A stretch of DNA of 64,000 bases, taken from the NCBI GenBank assembly GCA_029959085.1, contig JARWIR010000091.1:1984001-2048000 (forward strand), given 5' to 3'. Numbering within the stretch: the stretch's first letter is position 1; every line of letters starts with the position of its first letter. The notes below the pieces were generated by a model. The model did no database searches. It saw only the letters and a program-made list of their open reading frames with translations, and was not told the DNA's origin. Below are positions 58,111 through 64,000 of this stretch, in pieces. The DNA is from Nemophila menziesii. Taxonomy: Eukaryota > Streptophyta > Magnoliopsida > Boraginales > Hydrophyllaceae. The position numbers and the translations under genes are program-made.

Positions 58111-59253
58111 TTGTCGGTGAAAGTTCTTTTTTTTTATCCCAAAAGAGCTGAACACGTGGTATCCATCTTAAGACATGAATCTTAGAATTTTTCATCAATA
58201 CCTATTTCTATAGAGGGAATTTTTTATTAGAGACATATATGTAATACAAACCCCAAACTACTTTCCAATAAAGTAAAATACTTTTCATAATTTAAATCTA
58301 TAAATCATTGATATTGAACATGAAGAGAACTTAGGTATATTACTAAACACGAACCACGATGACACTGAGTAAGATCGAAGGCGACAATTAGTACGCTCGA
58401 TAAAGACACTTGATATGGCCGGTAGTGACACCGAGTAACACATAAAAAAAACTACATCAACATTGAGCATGTTTATGCTTTAAAACACTGAGAATATTTG
58501 TATATAACCTTGAGCAGTAACGGAATTGCTCTTTTAGATTTTTTTCCGTTTAATATGTCTCGGTTCTGAGGTGTAAATTTTTATTCAACTTCTCCTTTGC
58601 AATTTCTAACTCATCTTCGGGGGAAGGAACTCATCATCATCATCATCATCAAATAGTTGGATCAAACAGTTGGGACTACGAATCAACTATGGGATGAACT
58701 CTTACAAACTTGCAGAGAGCCATTAAAACAATAACAATTTATAAAGAAAAATACTACACAGTAATGACATTGTTATAATTAAAGTTTATGATGGCAATGA
58801 TACTATTACTTCATGTTTGAGAATCCTTGTATGTACCCTATTCGTATTTCTGTACCAATTATTTGTAGTACATTGTATAAATACGGTAATTTGTAAGTGA
58901 AGCTCACGAGATAAGGCATTATTCAAATGGCATAAGCTTAAGTTTGCAATAATATGGAAATTTACTTCACATCGCAACTCTTGAATTTCCAAAAACAATC
59001 GATTATTAACTAACACGAAAAATCAGTTATGTTCAAATCTATAATATTTTAATATCTGGGTAGAGGAAGCATCTGTAATACAAATTCCATATTAGATTAA
59101 CTGCACCATTAAATGATAGAAAAAAGAATGTAAACAACTCTCAAGATGACAATTGACAAACCTTAATATCAATATAAAGAAAAATTAGACCCCAAAATTG
59201 ATTCTCCATTTAAATTCTACAACAATTTTGTAAAATTATTGTCTCATGTTGTC
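58111..59253. other. No gene recognised; (ATC)n microsatellite at 58,628-58,650
   Basis: AT-rich DNA with an eight-unit tca/atc triplet run. It should contain the 3' part of the MULE whose transposase start lies at 59,254-60,321, but I could not recognise the MULE DDE domain, SWIM zinc finger or a terminal inverted repeat here. Confidence 0.5.
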
Positions 59254-60321
59254 TTATTTAATTGTTCTGAGTACAATCTTCTTAGCACGCCATGCCAAAC
59301 TGTATGGAATATTATGGTGATACTCTTTAAAAACAGCCTCCTGAATAGATGCTATTTTCATGGTTACATCATTTTTCACTAATGAGAAAATATGTTCTGC
59401 CACGAAAGAAGCAGATATTTGGCTATGATTTTTTACAAAAATTTCGGTCTTGCAATCATGTCGTCTCAATCCTCTAATCTCCCACTTCTGTAACTTATCC
59501 ATATAAGCACCGTAAATTCTCCACATACAACCATCTCTAATAGCTTGTGCACATTTGAGTCTCACATGTTTCGCATTAGACCGATAAGGCTTAAATTCTT
59601 TACCATTCTTAACATGCCACCTCTTCACATCCAACAAAAGATCATATTTTGATTCATATCTCTTATTCAAATAAAGCTCTTGTTCCTGTGAATTTACATC
59701 ACTTGCTGAACAATCACCATGTATTGCTTTCTTGGCCCCACTAACATGTTCACATTCAGGAACTGATTGATTCAAACCTTCATCATCTCCATCTTCGCTA
59801 CTGTTACATGCAACTTCTTCATCAAAATTACCATTATCTCCTTCTTCTTCAGATGATAACATGTTATTGTCACTATTAGTTATACCATCATTATTTATAG
59901 AATGATCCTTGGTTTCTGTAATTGTTATCAAGTTTGCAATTCGATGTTTGTCTTTAACATCTGCAAAGATCTCGATACATTGATACAAACCATGCTTTAC
60001 ACCATTAAGCATGGTTTCAATAGTCTTATTAAGAATGGGTATAACTTCGACTAATGGAGGATTAAATGTAATTGGAAATCGCCAATTAAGTTTAATATCC
60101 ACCTCACTATCATTCCGCTCGCAAATCATGCATACTTCATGTTTTAACTCATCAATAGTCACTTCATCTTTAGTAGTAAATGCATTGGTGGATCCCCCAA
60201 TGTATTCAACAACACCATAGCCACCACGAGAAATGGTTCTTCCATAACGACATAACCACATAATTGCCATGGGTAAAAACTTACTTTCTTTTAACAAAAG
60301 CTGAAAGTGAAATAATAACAT
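59254..60321 (-). pseudogene. MuDR-type transposase, N-terminal half only
   Basis: An uninterrupted 355-codon frame. The first 140 residues match the N-terminal region of plant MURA-like proteins (GGYGVVEYIGGSTNAF, then LNWRFPITFNPPLVEVIPI). A 90-residue acidic linker follows (EEEGDNGNFDEEVACNSSED). Residues about 225-350 form the MuDR DNA-binding domain (DBD_Tnp_Mut: KRYESKYDLLLDVKRWHVKN, LKCAQAIRDGCMWRIYGAY, HDCKTEI, and the YSLAWRAKK block). The frame then stops at TAA, just where the DDE transposase domain should begin. It lacks catalytic and SWIM zinc-finger parts, so it cannot cut DNA. It could be a 3'-deleted MULE, or a first exon whose remainder is lost. The long open frame among decayed neighbours is notable. 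Confidence 0.8.
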
Positions 60322-60976
60322 AATTTACTATCACTTGCATTTTAATCAAATTGATAATCGTAATAGTTATTCGATTAAAAAGAAATATCATAGTATAATT
60401 TTTTTTTCTTATATTTCCGGGCACAAATTCTTTCTCATTCCATAAATAATATCTCACAATACAATATCCTGTTCATATATCAATTTCGACACAGATTCAA
60501 ATAAATCATATAACTTGGAAACGAAATTAATTTCCGTTTACAAGGAATTAAATCACTAATACTATATATCAAATTGAAGATAATAATAAAACTAACAAAG
60601 CGCAACTACTATTTAGTTATACATGTATACTTAAAATCCACATAATTAGATATTTGAATTTTGTCATTAAACCCTAAATAAATCAATAATTAGAATAATT
60701 TTCGTATAGTGCTATATGATTCAAATAAATAATAAGACAAAAAAATTACCTTTAGATGAAACGAATAACGTGGGTTAAAAGTGGTTTTTCTGGTTTTTAT
60801 TTTTTGAGTGAGAGAAATAATAAAATAGGAGGGAAATGAGAGTTCTGCCCTTCTGGGCCTTCTGGAAAAGAAAGGGGATGGCAAAATGGTAATAAGAAAC
60901 TCACATTTTATTTTTGGGACCAACGAAAGATTGAGTTGACGACATCGTTGCTTTAATTAGGGAATACACATTACCT

Positions 60977-60980
<4 letters not shown>
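60322..60980. other. Upstream of the MURA-like frame, no gene
   Basis: AT-rich sequence. The part at 60,690-60,930 is open on the minus strand but has no family features; it could be 5' untranslated or promoter DNA of the MULE. No inverted repeat partner was found. Confidence 0.45.

Positions 60981-61032
<52 letters not shown>
60981..61032. repeat. (TA)n microsatellite abutting a LINE 3' end
   Basis: About 26 TA units run directly into the LINE 3' end (tattgggttagg) with no poly(A) between, so the tract may be the LINE's own tail or an expansion of it. Confidence 0.85.
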
Positions 61033-61035
<3 letters not shown>

Positions 61036-62725
61036 GTTAGGTAAACGGTTGTATTAATAAAAAAACTGTACACTATACAAGAGAGTTATCTACCTAAGCC
61101 AAAAGGCTAAAGATAGCAACTAAGAAGCTAAAAACGACTATCTCATACTAATATTAATACAAGCTAATCGTCCACCATCATCTAAAAATGAATGATGAGG
61201 GAACAAGGAAAATAAAATGGAAAAGATGCACCACTTAATTTCCTTGATAACCGTTTCTCTAGATGAAGAATTACCTCTTATAACTAGGTGATTTCTCGCT
61301 TTCCAAATACAATACACGGTAGCTCCAAAACCAATCATCCATGCTTTTCTCCTCCAATTTTCTCTAGCTTTAAGTTTTTTTAGCCATTTCAAAGCACTTA
61401 GTAGCGTGTTCATCTCCTTTTCCAATCCTAGCCAAGACTTTATCTCCAACCAAATAGCCCTCGAATAAGCACAATCAAAGATGCTTGTTTGATTCAAAAT
61501 CTTCTCCACATAAATTACAAAGAGGATCCAACTCCAAATAAGTAATACGATCCTTAGTTTTAAGCCTCTCTCGCAAAGCCATCCATACAATAATTGCATG
61601 TTTAGAAATACACACGAGTCCCAAATAATATTCGCCCAAGGTTTAATATAATATTTTCGACAGAATAAATCATAAGGTTTTTTATGTAAAGAATAAATTT
61701 CCTTACTCGATATCCAAAGTGTAATGTAACTCGCATTTCTCGAGGAAACCCACAAAGCCAAAATACTCTCTCGGTCTTCCACTCCTAAGGACCCACAAAT
61801 AACATCCTTTAACTCCCAAATATTTTTCAATAAAGGAGAATCTCCCTTTCTCGATTTCCAATCCCAAAATCCACAAGGTTGAAAATATTCTCCATGTATC
61901 CATTTAATCCAAAGTGAATCTTTATTTTCTACAATTTTCCAAAGCATTTTTAATAGTAATGCTTGTTCCATGCTTCTAAATTTTTTAACACAAGTCCACA
62001 TTCATCTTTTGGTATACAAATCTTACTCCAACTAACTTGAGGAGGTTTATTATCCCAATAAAAATTCTGGCATATGCTAATCACACGATCTCGAACACCT
62101 ATCGGAAGCGGAAAAATACAAAACCAAAAACAAATAACTCCTTGGAGAACCGATCTAATTAATTCCAATCTCCCCGCAAAAGAAAGAGACGAAGCTCTCC
62201 AAGACCTCACATAACCTTCCAACTTATCGAAAAGAGGTTTATAATCTCTTGAAAGCAACACAGAGGAGCCAAGCGGGACCTCAAGATAACGAAAAGGCAT
62301 GACACCTCTTTCCAAGAGTTAGGTGTTCCACCATTTTCAATATCATCATTCGATACCCCAATATAATAAATATTAGACTTTTCAACATTTAATCAAAGTC
62401 CCGAGCAATCCCCAAAAGTATTTAAGCTATCCATAAGAATTTTTATCGACTCCTTGTCTCCTTTTGAAAGTAGCATTAAATCATCCGCAAAGGCTAGATG
62501 TGTGATCTTATGTTTATCACATTTAGGATGATACTTCAAATTTATACTCGTATTTTTCTTTAAAAGCCTAGAGAAGTATTCAAGACAAAGGATAAAAAGA
62601 TAAGGAGATATAGGGTCACCTTGTCTTAATCCTTTTTCGCCTTTAAAAAATCCATGAATTTCTCCATTTATAGCTACCGAATAGAAAGGAGATGAAACAC
62701 AAGCCATTATCCAATTCACATTTCT
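61033..62725 (-). mobile_element. 5'-truncated LINE, same family as 38.7 kb
   Basis: The minus-strand ORF2 remnant starts in the RT domain at about 62,725 (VNWIMACVSSPFYSVAINGE, KGLRQGDPISPYLFILCLEY, HLAFADDLMLLSKG with FADD intact). A shift leads to the thumb region at 62,315-61,950 (FRYLEVPLGSSVLLSRDYKP, AGRLELIRSVLQGV). The frame 62,001-61,138 then contains the RT-connector (SMEQALLLKMLWKIVENKDS) and a zf-RVT domain that has lost some Cys (FVIYVEKILNQTSIFDCAY), ending FGATVYCIWKARNHL and a stop. As in the 38.7-kb copy there is no RNase H. The 3' UTR is shared with that copy. Two or three frame changes; inactive. Confidence 0.88.
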
Positions 62726-63380
62726 ATTTCCTAATCGATAAAGAATTACTTCATTTCCTCAAATTACCTATTTTAAAAATATTATTACAATTCAAGAAAT
62801 ATTTTTAAAATTTTCAAAAATAATAAATAATTATCTTTTTTTCTAAATATTTTTTTTGAATACATATATGTTTCTATTTCCTCTATATATTTCATTACAA
62901 TGTTATTATTGACCTAAAAATATTACAGTCACTTAAAATACCATACTTCTAATTAATTACTTTCCTTCAAACATTTGTTTTTTAGTATATAATTTTTTTA
63001 TTTAATTATAAAATTTTATAAATTAAAAAATATTACTAGTAACCTAATATAATAAATCACAAAATAAAAAATCCTATTTAAAATAAATAACATTACTCAA
63101 AACATTTTTTATATATTTTTCTATGAAAGTAAATGTCCCTAATAAATTTTTCTATATACGTACGCCATGTATTGAATTGTTAACCACAAGATTTAGCTAC
63201 GTGTCCATCTTTATGTGTCAGTTGTCTCATTTTTCAGCTACTTTATGAAAATAGACCTTCCAAAGGTAATAACATTTATTAGGGTACTTGATAATAAATG
63301 AATCTTGGCCATGTGTCATCCACCGGTTCACCTACACGTCACTTCTCTCCACGTGTCACCACTCCTTCGAAGACTGAGTT
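62726..63380 (+). other. Intergenic and promoter region of the S28 peptidase gene
   Basis: Very AT-rich up to about 63,160. The proximal 250 bases become less AT-rich and carry several ACGT-core elements: tacgtgtcc near 63,198, cacgtca near 63,335, and ccacgtgtca at 63,349-63,358. The last is a G-box/ABRE-like site recognised by bZIP factors in plants, so abscisic acid or stress control is possible but is an inference. Confidence 0.5.
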
Positions 63381-63393
63381 GACTACATCGATC

Positions 63394-63403
63394 CTTTAAA
63401 TAA
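63394..63403 (+). promoter_or_regulatory. Probable TATA box of the S28 peptidase gene
   Basis: tttaaataaa lies 43-52 bases before the ATG at 63,446. Just upstream (63,349-63,358) is a G-box-like ccacgtgtca. Spacing allows a leader of about 15-25 bases. Confidence 0.45.
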
Positions 63404-63445
63404 ACCTCTATAGATAACAGAAAAGCAAATCGTCACCGGAAAAGC

Positions 63446-63619
63446 ATGTTAAGGGTCATTAGTTCATCTTCATTGATTTTCACGTTCTTGTTATTGCTCT
63501 CAACCTGTTCAAACGGCGTCGTATCGTTTCGGCTTAATCAACGACTGTATTCCAGCGGCAAAGCCTTAACCACTGATGCCCACTGGTTCAATCAAACTCT
63601 CGATCACTTCTCCCCTTAC
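63446..63619 (+). CDS. S28 family serine carboxypeptidase-like, first exon (gene continues beyond window)
   Basis: The 58-codon exon starts with a classic secretory signal: MLRVISSSSLIF then a Leu/Phe-rich core, with cleavage probable after about residue 24. It ends with HWFNQTLDHFSPY, the hallmark N-terminal sequence of plant lysosomal Pro-X carboxypeptidase / thymus-specific serine protease relatives (EDA2-like, peptidase family S28). These peptidases act in the secretory system or vacuole and cleave near Pro. A gt donor at 63,620 follows in phase 0; without splicing the frame runs into intron sequence. The catalytic Ser-Asp-His residues lie in exons outside the window. The intron contains a Stowaway MITE. 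Confidence 0.85.
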
Positions 63620-63737
63620 GTAATTATCATTTTCCATCTTCTCTCTCTATCTATATATATTTATATGTATATAATTATGTGTAATTAGTTGTAACTAATT
63701 ATCATTGCTGTTAAATATAAATATAAACTAATAAATA

Positions 63738-63982
63738 CTCCCTCCGTCCCAAAAATAATGTTCATGGTGTCCCAAAAATAATGTCCACTTAGAATTTCAA
63801 GACATTTTATTCTACCTTTTTCCACTATTACCTTTATTAAAATATTCAAATTTATGTTTCCAATAAATATTTAAAATATCAATACACTTTATTAGGGGTA
63901 CTATAGTAATGAAAAAAATAATTATTTTGTATCTTAATTTGTGTGAAAAGCAATGTGGACATTATTTTTAGAACGGAAGGAG
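63738..63982. mobile_element. Stowaway-like MITE in the first intron of the S28 gene
   Basis: 245 bp between TA dinucleotides (63,736-63,737 and 63,983-63,984). The left end reads ctccctccgtccc, and the reverse complement of the right end reads ctccttccgttc; both arms then carry ataatgt and tccac words. The interior is AT-rich. It belongs to the same family as 49,609-49,865 (shared inner words tccactta and ttattaggggta/ctaataaag in complement). Mariner-type MITEs are common in plant introns and usually harmless. Confidence 0.9.
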
Positions 63983-64000
63983 TAGTAATAAAAAGCCAAT

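Overview
This is a window of nuclear DNA from a flowering plant, almost certainly a eudicot. It is AT-rich, has short plant introns with GT-AG borders, and is packed with plant transposable elements: L1-type LINEs with a C-terminal RNase H, copia, hAT, Mutator-like, CACTA, Stowaway and Tourist. Its gene fragments are typically plant: callose synthase, TEY-type MAP kinase and restorer-of-fertility-like PPR. Only two loci look like intact host genes: a three-exon glyoxalase-fold gene (52,611-53,632, +) and the first exon of a secreted S28 peptidase gene (63,446-63,619, +) that runs off the right edge. No CRISPR array, rRNA or confident tRNA gene was seen.

The left half (about 4,589-35,840) is two copies of one ancestral block, in the order LTR end, MAP kinase fragment (+), callose synthase C-terminal fragment (-), PPR gene (-). 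Copy A runs from about 4,589 to 14,775 and copy B from about 21,104 to 35,840. A third PPR copy (C) lies at 43,063-46,794. Each block was enlarged by different later insertions. Copy A carries a 3.2-kb hAT element (perfect 8-bp target duplication) and a LINE tail. Copy B carries a pair of fold-back elements, a GC-rich unidentified segment, and a full-length 6.5-kb LINE with a 17-bp target duplication. All three PPR copies are broken, by partly different events.

Between and beyond the blocks lie a 1.67-kb Mutator-like/fold-back element (17,858-19,523), copia remnants (2,857-4,203 and 19,555-19,742), several 5'-truncated minus-strand LINEs (35.96-38.3, 38.69-39.29, 41.36-43.05, 46.87-51.67, 55.9-58.1 and 61.0-62.7 kb), a CACTA remnant (40.8-41.07 kb) and a truncated MuDR-type transposase ORF (59,254-60,321).

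The genes do not form a pathway. The window records repeated insertion and decay between a cluster of Rf-like PPR relics on the left and two ordinary genes on the right. The most unusual items are: an unclassified 1.5-kb dispersed element with a conserved terminal hairpin, inserted in PPR copies A and C; a fold-back family carrying a long GGT/ACC triplet tract, present at 25 kb and 54 kb; and the reconstructable insertion histories. I saw no convincing evidence of a novel functional system. All family calls are from reading the sequence, without database searches.
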